A stretch of 64,000 bases of DNA from JAUVXJ01 sp964433755 (GCA_964433755.1 CAYSSR010000001.1:1364001-1428000), one strand, 5' to 3'; positions 53,425 to 62,241 are shown, counted from the stretch's first letter. A program made the numbers and translations. The notes: a model not told the origin generated them from the sequence alone.

Positions 53425-54688
53425 GGCCCACTCCTTCGTCCTCGAAGCAAGTTCTGGGGTCTACGATCTGTCCAGCGACCGCGGCTGCGGCTGCGGTTGC
53501 GGGCGACCCCAGGAAGATCTCTCCCTGGGGATTGCCCATCCTACCCTGGAAGTTGCGGTTCTGTGTAGAGAGGCAGCGCTCGCCGTCGGCCAGGACTCCC
53601 AGATGGATCCCCACGCAAGGCCCGCACCCTGGGGGCAGGACCGTGGCGTGGGCCTTGACCAGAGCCTCGATCAGCCCTTCGCGGAGCGCCGCAAGGTAGG
53701 TCTGGCGCGATGCCGGCCCCACGAGAAGCCGGACGTCGGGGTCTACCTGTCGCCCTCGCAGCAGGCTGGCCGCCACTCTGAGGTCCGACAATCGCCCGTT
53801 GGTACAGGTGCCCACGAAGACCTGATCTACCGGCTGTCCGATCGCCTCCGTGATGGCGCGAACGTTGTCCACCCAGTGTGGAAACGCCACCTGAGGCACC
53901 AACTCCCCTAGGTCGATCTCCACCACACGCTCATACTGGGCATCTCCGTCAGGTGCGAGTGGCTTGAAATCCGCGACCCGGCCCTGGTCCGCCAGGAAGG
54001 CTCTCGTGACTTCGTCCGCCGGACAGAGACCCGTCTTGGCCCCAGCCTCCACGGCCATGTTGCACAAGGTCAGCCGTTCATCCATGTTCATCTGGAGCAG
54101 CCCCGGTCCGCCAAACTCCAGCGCCTTGTAGATCGCTCCCTCTGCGGAAAGCTGCCCGATGACGTACAGAATCACGTCCTTCGCCGATACAAATGGCCGG
54201 AGTTCACCCCGCAGCTCCACACGTACTGTCTCCGGTATCCTCAACCACGTCTTCCCCAGAGCCATCGCTGCTCCAACGTCGGTGGAGCCCATCCCAGTAC
54301 CCAATGCAGCCAACGCCCCGGCGGTACAGGTGTGAGAATCGGCACCGACGATGATGGATCCAGGCCGCGCCCACCGCTCCGCCACGATTTGATGACAGAT
54401 CCCTGCTCCAGGCTCGAAAGAGACCGCCCCTTTCTCAGCAGCGAACTCTCGCAGGCGCTTCTGCACGTTGCTGAGCTCGCTGCGAGGCGAAGGGGCAGCG
54501 TGGTCGGAGAAGAGAAGCGTAGTGGCGCCCAACCCAGGCCGACCCAGCCTCTCGAACTGCTCGAGCGCCAGTGGGCCGGTCCCCTCGTGAGCATACACCA
54601 CGTCTACAGGCACCAGAGCGAATTCCCCGGCCTCGACCCCATGCCCTACCCGCTGGCCGACGATCTTCTCCGCGAGGGTGTGTCCCAT
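53417..54688 (-). CDS. lysT: homoaconitase large subunit
   Basis: 423-residue Fe-S isomerase subunit. [4Fe-4S] ligands are the Cys in VGTCTNGR (~300) and the two Cys in PPGCGPCVG (~355). DSHTCTAGALAALGTGMGS and GADSHT are family motifs. Hydrates homocitrate/homoaconitate with LysU. Its first base overlaps the stop of the canonical homocitrate synthase gene. Confidence 0.9.
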   Translation of the reverse strand: MGHTLAEKIVGQRVGHGVEAGEFALVPVDVVYAHEGTGPLALEQFERLGRPGLGATTLLFSDHAAPSPRSELSNVQKRLREFAAEKGAVSFEPGAGICHQIVAERWARPGSIIVGADSHTCTAGALAALGTGMGSTDVGAAMALGKTWLRIPETVRVELRGELRPFVSAKDVILYVIGQLSAEGAIYKALEFGGPGLLQMNMDERLTLCNMAVEAGAKTGLCPADEVTRAFLADQGRVADFKPLAPDGDAQYERVVEIDLGELVPQVAFPHWVDNVRAITEAIGQPVDQVFVGTCTNGRLSDLRVAASLLRGRQVDPDVRLLVGPASRQTYLAALREGLIEALVKAHATVLPPGCGPCVGIHLGVLADGERCLSTQNRNFQGRMGNPQGEIFLGSPATAAAAAVAGQIVDPRTCFEDEGVGHD

Positions 54689-55848
54689 CAGCGCGACCCC
54701 CTCTGGAGTTCCTTGTATAGCAGCATCAGTTCCTTGGTGAAGAGCGGACGTTTGAGCTCCACCGCGGTTGACCGCACGCGCGCCAATAGGTCCGCTGCCG
54801 TTTCGCTGTCCAGGTCGATTCCGAACTCGCCTCTGAACTTGTGCACCAAAGCCGCGGACCCCGAGTGTTTCCCGATCACGATCTGCCTCGCCAGACCCAC
54901 CTCCTCAGGGCTGAAGGCTTCGTAGCTGGCTGGGTTCTTGAGGATGCCGTCGGCGTGAATGCCCGATTCGTGGGCAAAGACGTTGGTGCCGATGATCGCC
55001 TTCCAGATGGGAATGGCACGCTGGCTGGCCCTGGCCACGTACTCAGCGATTTCACGGAAGCGACTGGTGTCTACGTCCACGGGCACCCCGTACAGATGGA
55101 TGAGGGCCATCACCACCTCCTCCAAAGGCGAGTTACCCGTTCGCTCTCCAAGGCCGCCTATTGAGGCTACCACCGAACTAGCCCCAGCGCGAATCCCTGC
55201 CAGAACGTTAGCCGTGGCCATTCCGAAATCGTTGTGCATGTGCACTTCCAGCGGCAAGGAAGTCTCCTGGAGCACGTGCTTGACCCGCCTATACGTAGTG
55301 TATGGATCCTCCACCCCCAGCGAGTCGCAGTAGCGTACCCTCGTCGCCCCGAGGCTTCCGGCGAGGCGGTAGTAGTCCGCCAAGAACGAGGCATCGGTGC
55401 GCGAGGCGTCCTCGGCGCTGATGGTGAACTCCAACCCCTGACTCTTGGCCTCATCCGCCGCTTCCTGCACCTGCTCCAGTACCCACTCTCGCGAGCAACG
55501 GAACTTGCGCTCGATGTGGATGTCCGACGTAGAGATGGAGATGACCACGCCATGGGCGCCGCACTCAGCAGCGTCCCGGACGTCCTCCCTCCTGGCTCTG
55601 GCGAAGGCCTGGACATCCAGCGGCTCGCCATCGCCCCTGACGCGGATGCCCGCGTCAGCTACAGCTTTCACGCATTCTCTCTCTTCCTCGCCAAGAGCCG
55701 GAAAGCCGGCCTCGATGGCTTGCACTCCGATCTCAGCCAGAAGGGTCGCGATCTGTCTCTTCTCCCAACGTGTGAATATGACTCCTACGGCCTGCTCTCC
55801 GTCTCGCAGGGTCGTATCTACCAATCGTACTCCCACTTCTCCGCTCAT
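54688..55848 (-). CDS. hcs: homocitrate synthase (canonical copy)
   Basis: 386-residue HMGL-like synthase condensing acetyl-CoA and 2-oxoglutarate to homocitrate, the committed lysine step. DTTLRDGEQ (11-19) holds metal Asp and catalytic residues, HMHNDFGMA (~205) supplies the metal His pair, and NVFAHESGIHADGILKNP (~290) gives the catalytic His region, followed by GKHSG. No C-terminal LeuA regulatory domain is present, so it resembles the LysS/NifV type. The ATG follows the stop of the second copy directly. Confidence 0.9.
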   Translation of the reverse strand: MSGEVGVRLVDTTLRDGEQAVGVIFTRWEKRQIATLLAEIGVQAIEAGFPALGEEERECVKAVADAGIRVRGDGEPLDVQAFARARREDVRDAAECGAHGVVISISTSDIHIERKFRCSREWVLEQVQEAADEAKSQGLEFTISAEDASRTDASFLADYYRLAGSLGATRVRYCDSLGVEDPYTTYRRVKHVLQETSLPLEVHMHNDFGMATANVLAGIRAGASSVVASIGGLGERTGNSPLEEVVMALIHLYGVPVDVDTSRFREIAEYVARASQRAIPIWKAIIGTNVFAHESGIHADGILKNPASYEAFSPEEVGLARQIVIGKHSGSAALVHKFRGEFGIDLDSETAADLLARVRSTAVELKRPLFTKELMLLYKELQRGSR

Positions 55849-57045
55849 CTACTGTGCCTTTCCGTCTCGCATGGCCAGGTACTCCTCCACCACTTCGCTG
55901 GCGAACAGTGATCGCTTGAGTGCGATGGACCGGGCCCTGAGTGCTGACACCAGCTTCGTCATCTCGCCATCCGACGCATGGTGGCCGTACTCCCGTAGCT
56001 GCTGGCGGATCACGCTTGGCCCAGAGTACTTGCCCACGTTGAACCGGCGGACGAGCCCCACCTCACCGGGCAGGAATATCTCATAGGTTGAAGGATCCTG
56101 CACCACTCCGCTGGCCCGTCCTTCGGACTCATAGACGAACAGATTGCTGCCTACGACAGGCTTCCAGGCGGGCAGAGGCCGCCCGGAGGCCAATGCGACG
56201 TACTCCGAGAGCTCTCGGAACAACGAGGTACGGATACCCAGACTCACCCCCTCACAATACTGGAGCGCCATTACCAACTCCTCCAGAGGCGCGTTTCCCG
56301 CACGCTCGCCCAGCCCGTTCACGGTAGTGTTCACCCACGTGGCCCCCGCCTCCAGCCCAGCGATGGCGTTGGCCGTAGCCATCCCGAAGTCGTTGTGTGT
56401 GTGCATCTCGATGGGCATCTCCACCTCTGCGATGAGGTTCTTCACCCTCTCGTACATTTCCAGCGGGTCGAGGATGCCTACCGTATCGCAATACCGGAGA
56501 CGATCGGCGCCGGCCTCCTTCGCCGTGGTCCCAAACTCAACGAGGAACTCCGGGGCAGCCCTGGAGGCATCCTCGGCATTCACAGACACGTAGAGGTTGT
56601 GCTCCTTCGCCCATTCGACCGATCGCGTCACCGAGTCCAGCACCCACTGCCTGTCTCGATTCAGCTTGTGTTGGATGTGGATATCGGAGGAGGATATGGA
56701 GATAGCCACCGCGTCGACGCCACAATCGAGCGAGTGTTGCAGATCCCCGATCACGGCGCGGTTCCAGGCCAGGATGCTCGTAGGGAGACCCAGCTCCACG
56801 ATCCTCGCGATGGTCTCCTTCTCGTCCCCACCCATGGCTGGGATTCCGACCTCGATCTGGTGCACGCCCACCCGAGCCAGCATCCTGGCGATGTGGATCT
56901 TCTCCTCGTTGGCGAAGACCACACCGGCCGTTTGCTCTCCGTCCCTCAGGGTGGTGTCATCGACGTAGACCCCGCCTTGGATCTTGGAGCGCAGCATCTC
57001 TTCAGTGAACTTGTCCGTCAGCCCGGTTGTCCTGAGCTTCTCCAT
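55849..57045 (-). CDS. homocitrate synthase paralogue with altered C-terminal active site
   Basis: 398-residue paralogue of the next gene, colinear across its length. DTTLRDGEQ (30-38), EDASR and the metal motif HTHNDFGMA (~215) are intact. The C-terminal stretch that reads HESGIHADG in the other copy reads YESEGRASG here, so both His residues are lost, and GKHSG has become GKYSG. It may be an inactive partner subunit, or use different chemistry. A ~19-residue N-terminal extension precedes the barrel. Lies between lysZ and the canonical copy in the operon. Confidence 0.8.
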   Translation of the reverse strand: MEKLRTTGLTDKFTEEMLRSKIQGGVYVDDTTLRDGEQTAGVVFANEEKIHIARMLARVGVHQIEVGIPAMGGDEKETIARIVELGLPTSILAWNRAVIGDLQHSLDCGVDAVAISISSSDIHIQHKLNRDRQWVLDSVTRSVEWAKEHNLYVSVNAEDASRAAPEFLVEFGTTAKEAGADRLRYCDTVGILDPLEMYERVKNLIAEVEMPIEMHTHNDFGMATANAIAGLEAGATWVNTTVNGLGERAGNAPLEELVMALQYCEGVSLGIRTSLFRELSEYVALASGRPLPAWKPVVGSNLFVYESEGRASGVVQDPSTYEIFLPGEVGLVRRFNVGKYSGPSVIRQQLREYGHHASDGEMTKLVSALRARSIALKRSLFASEVVEEYLAMRDGKAQ

Positions 57046-57080
57046 CCTATCCCTCCGACCTATCTAGGACGCCTCCCCAT

Positions 57081-57914
57081 CTATCGTGAGAGCATCCCTT
57101 GCGGGACCGTACCTATCGCGGTGCCGGCCCCAGCGAGCGCCCGCTGCACGGGCTGGTCCACACGACCGTCGGCAATGACCACTCGTCCCACTCCCTCGTG
57201 GAGAGCCTCGATAGCCCCCAGTATCTTCCTCTTCATCCGGCCCCGAGCATACTCCTCCATGTGTTCCTCCGCCCGCTCCAGCGGGATGTGGTGAATCAGA
57301 CTGGCCTCGTCCGGGAAGTGGCGTAGCAGCCCCGGCACGTTGGAGAGGATGACCAGCGTATTGGCCTTCAGAGCAGCGCTGATGGCGCCAGCCACGCGAT
57401 CCCCGTCCACGTTGAGAGCCTCCCCATCCTGCCCCATGGCGATAGGAGCTACGACCGGCACGTAGCCATCGTTCAGCAAGCTCCGCAGCAGATTTACGTT
57501 GACCTCCTCGATCTTTCCGCTGTGATCGCCCCGCAGCACTTTGCGCTTGCCATCCTCCACGATGCGCAGAGCCTCCTTGCGTCGCGCCACCAACAGCCGC
57601 CCGTCCAGCCCCGACAGCCCCAACGCATTAACACCTAGCTGCTGCAGCCGTTCCACCAGCTTCTTGTTCACACGTCCGGCCGCCACCATCACGAAGATCT
57701 CCAGGCTCTCGCGGTCGGTGTACCGGCTGACGTGACCCGACACCGAGGTCACGAATCGAGGCGGGCGCCCCAGCTTCTCGGAAAAGACGTTGATCTCGTG
57801 GGATCCGCCGTGAGCCAGGACGACCTGCTCGCCCCTCTGGACCAACTCCAGTATGTCAGCACACACGGCCTCCACGTCGAGACCAACGTTGCCTCCCGCC
57901 TTCACTACTATCAT
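57081..57914 (-). CDS. lysZ: [LysW]-aminoadipate 6-kinase
   Basis: 277-residue amino-acid kinase of the acetylglutamate-kinase fold. VVKAGGNVG (3-11) and LAHGGSHEIN bind ATP and the carrier-linked substrate, and PIAMGQDGEALNVDGDRVAG and the ILSNVPGLL strand are typical. It phosphorylates the delta-carboxyl of LysW-bound aminoadipate. ArgB is the family alternative; the genes on both sides decide for LysZ. ATG with AAGGAGAAAGGCG upstream. Confidence 0.9.
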   Translation of the reverse strand: MIVVKAGGNVGLDVEAVCADILELVQRGEQVVLAHGGSHEINVFSEKLGRPPRFVTSVSGHVSRYTDRESLEIFVMVAAGRVNKKLVERLQQLGVNALGLSGLDGRLLVARRKEALRIVEDGKRKVLRGDHSGKIEEVNVNLLRSLLNDGYVPVVAPIAMGQDGEALNVDGDRVAGAISAALKANTLVILSNVPGLLRHFPDEASLIHHIPLERAEEHMEEYARGRMKRKILGAIEALHEGVGRVVIADGRVDQPVQRALAGAGTAIGTVPQGMLSR

Positions 57915-57953
57915 CGCCTTTCTCCTTGACTCCTACGATCTCGTTGGTGGGCC

Positions 57954-58991
57954 TCAGTTGGGATGCAAGCCCGTGAACTCCAGCCCCAATGTCTCTGGAA
58001 ACTCGTACATCACATTCATCGTCTGCACGGCGTTTCCCGCCGCGCCTTTCATCAGATTGTCGATGGCCGCGATCACGACTACGCGTTTCTGGCCGTCATC
58101 GCCAGCGAAACCAATGTCGCAGTAGTTGGCGCCCGAAAGGATCTTGGGCTCAGGGTAGCGATGTATGCCGCGCCTGGACCTGACCAGACGCACAAACGGC
58201 TCCTCGCCGTAGTCTTCCCGGTAGATCTGCCACACGTCCCGCTCGCTCATCTCGTCATGGAGCAAGCAGTGGCAGGTGGCCAGCGCACCCCGGACGATGC
58301 CCACCGAAGTCACCGAGAAGTGCAGCCCTGGGCTCATGGGATCCAGCCTCAGCTCGCGGATCAGCTCGATCTGATGGCGGTGCCCCACCGGCGAGTACGA
58401 ACGCACCACTCCCGCTCTCTCCGCATGATGGGAGGCGGGACTGGGCTTGTTGCCCCCCTCGGCGGAGCCAACCTTGACCTCGACCACCGTCTCCCTGACC
58501 AGCCCTCTTCTACAGAGGGGCCACAGGGCCAGCAGAGTCACGATAGCGTTGCAGCCTGTTCCGCTGGCGTAGGACGCGTCGACCAGTTGCTCCCGATAGA
58601 TCTCTGGCACCCCGTAGACGAAGCGGCTCAGCCACTCGGGGGCCGGATGCGCACGTCCGTACCACTTCTCGTAGTCAGTGCTTTCCCGGAGCCGGAAGTC
58701 GGCGGAGAGGTCTACGATCCGCTCTCCCAGGCCAGCGAACTCCTCGATGCGCTCCATGGCCTGGCCGTGGGGAAGCGCAAGGAAGAGCAGTTGACATGGC
58801 TGGAGAGCAGAGAGGCTCTCGAATCGCAGGTCCGTTCTCCCCCGCAGATTGGGATGCACGAAGTACGCGAACTGGCCCGCGTAGGTCTCCGAGGTGATCT
58901 GAGTCACCTCCACCTCTGGATGGCCCAGCAGCAGGCGTAGCAGTTCACCTCCGGCGTATCCCGAGGCACCGACGATGGCGGCTTCTATCAT
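57954..58991 (-). CDS. lysY: [LysW]-aminoadipate 6-phosphate reductase
   Basis: 345-residue NADPH-dependent reductase of the ArgC/LysY family. VGASGYAGGELLRLL opens the Rossmann domain; the catalytic Cys is in GTGCNAIVTL (~150) and HRHQIEL supplies the late His. It converts the acyl phosphate to LysW-aminoadipate semialdehyde. The ATG at 58991 overlaps the lysX stop (ATGA). The longer upstream frame overlaps lysX and was rejected. Confidence 0.9.
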   Translation of the reverse strand: MIEAAIVGASGYAGGELLRLLLGHPEVEVTQITSETYAGQFAYFVHPNLRGRTDLRFESLSALQPCQLLFLALPHGQAMERIEEFAGLGERIVDLSADFRLRESTDYEKWYGRAHPAPEWLSRFVYGVPEIYREQLVDASYASGTGCNAIVTLLALWPLCRRGLVRETVVEVKVGSAEGGNKPSPASHHAERAGVVRSYSPVGHRHQIELIRELRLDPMSPGLHFSVTSVGIVRGALATCHCLLHDEMSERDVWQIYREDYGEEPFVRLVRSRRGIHRYPEPKILSGANYCDIGFAGDDGQKRVVVIAAIDNLMKGAAGNAVQTMNVMYEFPETLGLEFTGLHPN

Positions 58992-59839
58992 GCTTTCTCC
59001 TTTGCCAGCCGCAGGGTGTAGTCGACCATCTTGCCCGGGATATCCTCGGAGGAGACGTGTACACTGCTGTGGAACTCCGGAGTATGGTTCACCTCGCACA
59101 CCAGCAACCGATCATCGGGGGTTTCCAGCAAGTCCACGGCCACGATGCCGCCACCCACCGCGTTGGAGGCAGATAGCGACAGCGCGTGGATCTCGGCAGT
59201 CACGGTGCAGGGGAGCCCCTCACCGCCGCGAGCGGTGTTGGTGATCCAGTGGTCAGACTGGCGATAGATGCAGTAGACCACTTCGTCGTCCACAACCACC
59301 ACCCGGATGTCGCGGCCCGGCTTGCCCACGTACTCCTGGATGTAGAAGATGCCGTGCAAGTAACCGCCGAGCGTGGCCTTGTGCTCGATCAGCGCCTCGG
59401 CAGCGTCGCGGTCGTTGATGCGAGCCAGAAGCCTTCCCCACGAGCCGAATAGCGGCTTCAGCACCACCGGGTACCCCATCTCCTCTATGGCCTCCAGAGC
59501 GGTCTCCGGCGAGAAGGCTACTACCGTGCGCGGAGTGGGCACGCCAGCCTCTTGAAGGAGAGCGGTGGTGAGCATCTTGTCGCCGCAGTTGGCCACGACT
59601 TGGTGCGGGCTGACCGTCGGGATGCCCAGGCTCTCCAGCCAGCGGGTCACGTAGTAGGCCCTGGAATGGCTGATACATCGCACCAGCACGGCGTCGTACT
59701 GCCCCATACCGTTGCCGCCGGACTGGACCAGCAACGCCCTGGGGTCCACACGATCGTTCTCGACGCCGCGCTTCCGCAGAGCCGCGAAGATCAGTTTCTC
59801 CTCGAGGCGTATTCGCGAGCACAGCACGCCGATCTTCAT
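58988..59839 (-). CDS. lysX: [LysW]-aminoadipate ligase (RimK/ATP-grasp)
   Basis: 283-residue ATP-grasp ligase that links the amino group of alpha-aminoadipate to the C-terminal Glu of LysW. The ATP-grasp core (PVVLKPLFGSWGRLL) and the metal-binding CEVNHTPEF near 255 are seen; the N-H-T element in this motif is diagnostic for LysX rather than ArgX. The ATG begins immediately before the lysW stop region. Confidence 0.93.
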   Translation of the reverse strand: MKIGVLCSRIRLEEKLIFAALRKRGVENDRVDPRALLVQSGGNGMGQYDAVLVRCISHSRAYYVTRWLESLGIPTVSPHQVVANCGDKMLTTALLQEAGVPTPRTVVAFSPETALEAIEEMGYPVVLKPLFGSWGRLLARINDRDAAEALIEHKATLGGYLHGIFYIQEYVGKPGRDIRVVVVDDEVVYCIYRQSDHWITNTARGGEGLPCTVTAEIHALSLSASNAVGGGIVAVDLLETPDDRLLVCEVNHTPEFHSSVHVSSEDIPGKMVDYTLRLAKEKA

Positions 59840-60004
59840 CTACTCCCCCCAGTCCTCTTCCACCTCGGGGGCCAGATCCACCGAGATAGGATCGATGCTC
59901 ATCACTTCCAGCTCCACCCCGCAGTCAGGGCAGACCAGAATCTCTCCCTCCACCACGCCGGCATCGAGATTCAGTTCTGCTGCACATTCCGGACACACCA
60001 CCAT
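59840..60004 (-). CDS. lysW: lysine biosynthesis carrier protein LysW
   Basis: 54-residue acidic carrier found by translating the minus strand by eye. Two CxxC pairs, CPEC (C4/C7) and CPDC (C25/C28), hold structural zinc. The C-terminus EEDWGE is the signature of LysW; its last Glu is the attachment point for aminoadipate and later lysine. AAAGGAG lies 8 bases before the ATG. First gene of the operon and directly abutting lysX. Confidence 0.97.
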   Translation of the reverse strand: MVVCPECAAELNLDAGVVEGEILVCPDCGVELEVMSIDPISVDLAPEVEEDWGE

Positions 60005-60305
60005 GATCTAGACTCCTTTCCTTGGCCGTTCTTCGACGAACCACAGGTTGCCTTCTTTGCCCCTGCGGGATTCTCACAAGCCCCTGGTACGCGAAAGCGC
60101 GACGGTCCGTCCCATCGCGCAGCAAAAGAGCCAGCCCCCGTCTGGGGACTGGCTCTGGTCTGTTCTAGGTGCAACCCTCTAGAGCCTACCCAAACGGGTG
60201 GACTGGCTCGCTCTTAGGGCTTCGGTTGATTTGATCCAGACTGAGCACGCAACTGCCCATAATCGTGTCCGAGTCGCGTCTCTTCACGCGACTCCGCCTC
60301 CATTG
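60005..60305 (-). ncRNA. lys operon leader with possible terminator/antiterminator
   Basis: The ~300-nt transcript leader between the lys promoter and lysW. A 9-bp hairpin (GAGTCGCGT/ACGCGACTC, 60271-60294) lies at its 5' end. GAGCCAGTCC occurs at 60200-60209 and again at 60146-60155 as the 5' arm of the terminator hairpin, so the first copy can compete for the terminator's 3' arm. Between them ACCC-GTTT-GGGT forms a further stem. A 29-codon frame starts at 60303, next to the predicted transcription start, and stops at 60214. I do not recognise a lysine riboswitch or T-box. No function is proven. Confidence 0.5.
60124..60156 (-). terminator. 13-bp terminator-like hairpin in the lys leader
   Basis: AGAGCCAGTCCCC-AGAC-GGGGGCTGGCTCT forms a 13-bp stem (one G-U) with a 4-base loop and is followed by TTTG. 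It stands 120 bases before lysW in the lysine operon leader, so it should reduce read-through unless disrupted. Confidence 0.75.
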
Positions 60306-60311
60306 CCGCTC

Positions 60312-60340
60312 AGTATAGCAGATGTACGGACATCTGTCAA
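60312..60340 (-). promoter_or_regulatory. lys operon promoter with internal palindrome
   Basis: TTGACA - 17 bp - TATACT on the minus strand. A 7-bp inverted repeat CAGATGT-CCGT-ACATCTG (60319-60336) fills the spacer and overlaps the -35, which is the placement of a repressor operator. Confidence 0.85.
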
Positions 60341-60437
60341 GTACCTAGCGGCTTTCTGCACCTTAAAACCTGCGTGGAACCGGCACGACCCACCGCCACA
60401 GCGCCATGTAGCGAGCCCATCGCCACGGCCACCCGGT

Positions 60438-60466
60438 TTGACACAAGTGCCATTTCCGAGTATAAT
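60438..60466 (+). promoter_or_regulatory. perfect consensus promoter of the DEAD-box gene
   Basis: TTGACA - 17 bp - TATAAT. Predicted transcription start near 60473 leaves a ~160-base untranslated leader before the TTG at 60634. Confidence 0.88.
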
Positions 60467-60633
60467 CCGAGGAGTTGGTCAAGTCAATCGGTCTGGCGTC
60501 CTGCACCGTTCCGATTTACCCCATCGGAGCGGTGTTTGTTTTGCCAGCCTGTACCAACTCACGGGTAGCATACCTGAATCTATCGCAGAGTCAAGAGTGC
60601 GACTTGGCTCAATGCAGTCAAGGAGCACTGAAC

Positions 60634-61863
60634 TTGAGTTTCCAACAATTCTCTCTCGATCCACGCATCACTGCCGGCATCGAGGCACTTGGGTACACCA
60701 CGCCCACGCCGATTCAGCAGCAAGCCATCGGCGTCGTGCTCGAAGGGCGCGACGTGCTGGCGACAGCCCAAACCGGCACGGGCAAGACAGCGGCCTTTGC
60801 CCTGCCCATTCTCCAGCGCTTGACCACAGGCCCACTGGGGCACGCACGTGCCCTCATCGTGGCGCCCACCCGCGAACTTGCCGAACAGATCCGGCAGGCG
60901 AGCGTGGATCTGGGCCAGGAAACGCGAGTGCGCAGCGTCGCCGTCTACGGCGGCGTCAGCAAGCACCGTCAGGTGGAGGCCTTGAGGCGCGGCGCAGAGA
61001 TCGTCGTTGCCTGCCCGGGCCGCTTGCTTGACCTGGCTAGCGACCGTAGCATTGACCTGTCGCACGTCGAGATGTTGGTCTTGGACGAAGCCGACCGCAT
61101 GTGCGACATGGGCTTCCTGCCCGACATTCGTCGCATTCTGAAGCTGGTGCCAGCGCGACGCCAGACGCTCTTCTTCTCGGCCACAATGCCCCAGGATATC
61201 CGTGAACTGGCCGACAGCATTCTCAGTGACCCCGTCACCGTCCAGATCGGCGTGATCGCCCCGGCCAAGAGCGTTTCCCACGCTCTCTATCCCGTATCGC
61301 AAGGCCTCAAGAAGCCGCTGCTGCTGGCTACCCTGGAACAGACGGCTACGGGCCGTGTGCTGATCTTCACTCGAACCAAGTATCGCGCTCGGAACCTGGC
61401 CCGTGACCTCCAGAAGCGGAGGTATCGTGCTGCGGCGCTGCAAGGCAACATGTCGCAGAATCAGCGCCAGCAGTCGATCAACGGTTTTCGGGACGGCAAG
61501 TACGACATTCTCGTCGCCACCGACGTTGCTGCGCGCGGCATCGATGTTTCAGATATCTCCCACGTGATCAACTTTGACATGCCCGACACCGTGGATGCCT
61601 ACACGCACCGTATCGGGCGCACCGGCCGCGTCTACAAGTCCGGTGAGGCCTTTACCTTTGTGACTCACGACGATGAGCCGCTGGTGCGCCAGATCGAGAA
61701 GGTGCTGGGCAAACAGATCGAACGGCGGCGCTTGCCCGGGTTCAACTATGGGAACTCCACACAGGCAAGTGAATCGCCACGGCACCGCGTGAACCACGCG
61801 CCCACGACACGATCAAACCGCAAGCGCAGCCGAGAACGCCGTAGCCGCTACCCTCGGCGGTAG
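60634..61863 (+). CDS. DEAD-box ATP-dependent RNA helicase
   Basis: 409-residue DEAD-box helicase of the RhlE/CsdA type. Q motif FSLDPRITAGIEALGYTTPTPIQ, motif I AQTGTGKT, Ia PTRELAEQ, II DEAD (LVLDEADRM), III SAT, and C-terminal VLIFTRTK, DVAARGID and HRIGRTGR are all present. The C-terminal tail is Arg/Ser-rich (SNRKRSRERRSRYPRR) and probably binds RNA. The start is TTG at 60634 with CAAGGAG 8 bases upstream; upstream in-frame codons encode no homologous sequence. Its long 5' leader resembles those of cold-shock helicases. Confidence 0.94.
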   Translation: MSFQQFSLDPRITAGIEALGYTTPTPIQQQAIGVVLEGRDVLATAQTGTGKTAAFALPILQRLTTGPLGHARALIVAPTRELAEQIRQASVDLGQETRVRSVAVYGGVSKHRQVEALRRGAEIVVACPGRLLDLASDRSIDLSHVEMLVLDEADRMCDMGFLPDIRRILKLVPARRQTLFFSATMPQDIRELADSILSDPVTVQIGVIAPAKSVSHALYPVSQGLKKPLLLATLEQTATGRVLIFTRTKYRARNLARDLQKRRYRAAALQGNMSQNQRQQSINGFRDGKYDILVATDVAARGIDVSDISHVINFDMPDTVDAYTHRIGRTGRVYKSGEAFTFVTHDDEPLVRQIEKVLGKQIERRRLPGFNYGNSTQASESPRHRVNHAPTTRSNRKRSRERRSRYPRR

Positions 61864-62209
61864 AATCGAAAGAACTCCGCCGACAGATAGCAAGAACGAA
61901 GAAAGCAAGACGTGCCCTATGATCTCGGCGCGCCAGGGCAGCTCCTGGCTACGCCGAGACTGCCTCCAGAGGGAATGCGCCTGGTGGGTGAAATCAAGCG
62001 ACCGGCACTCCACTACGTCCGGGCAGTGCGCGGTGAGGAGCCTGGCAGTGCGTTTCAGGCTGAGGCAATAGGTCGTTCGCCCAGCGCTACTCACCGGTCA
62101 CAATTCCGTTGCGGCGATAGAGATGCCTGGCTCTGACAGATGGGGAGATTGAGAGGGCACACAGGATACACTCGCCGGTTGAGATCCTGCTGCAAGTCTT
62201 CGACCCAAC
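61864..62209. other. intergenic region without recognised gene
   Basis: 346 bases between the helicase stop and the terminator of the PEP-CTERM gene. Short frames exist on both strands but lack RBS and family features. I see no hairpin with a T-run for the helicase transcript. Confidence 0.4.
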
Positions 62210-62241
62210 AAGAAAAGGGCCGCCCCGCAAAGGGACAGCCC
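62210..62241 (-). terminator. terminator of the first PEP-CTERM gene
   Basis: GGGCTGTCCC-TTTGC-GGGGCGGCCC (10 bp with two G-U) followed by TTTTCTTG on the minus strand. The 20-odd bases before it are nearly identical to those before the second terminator at 63147-63179. Confidence 0.85.
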
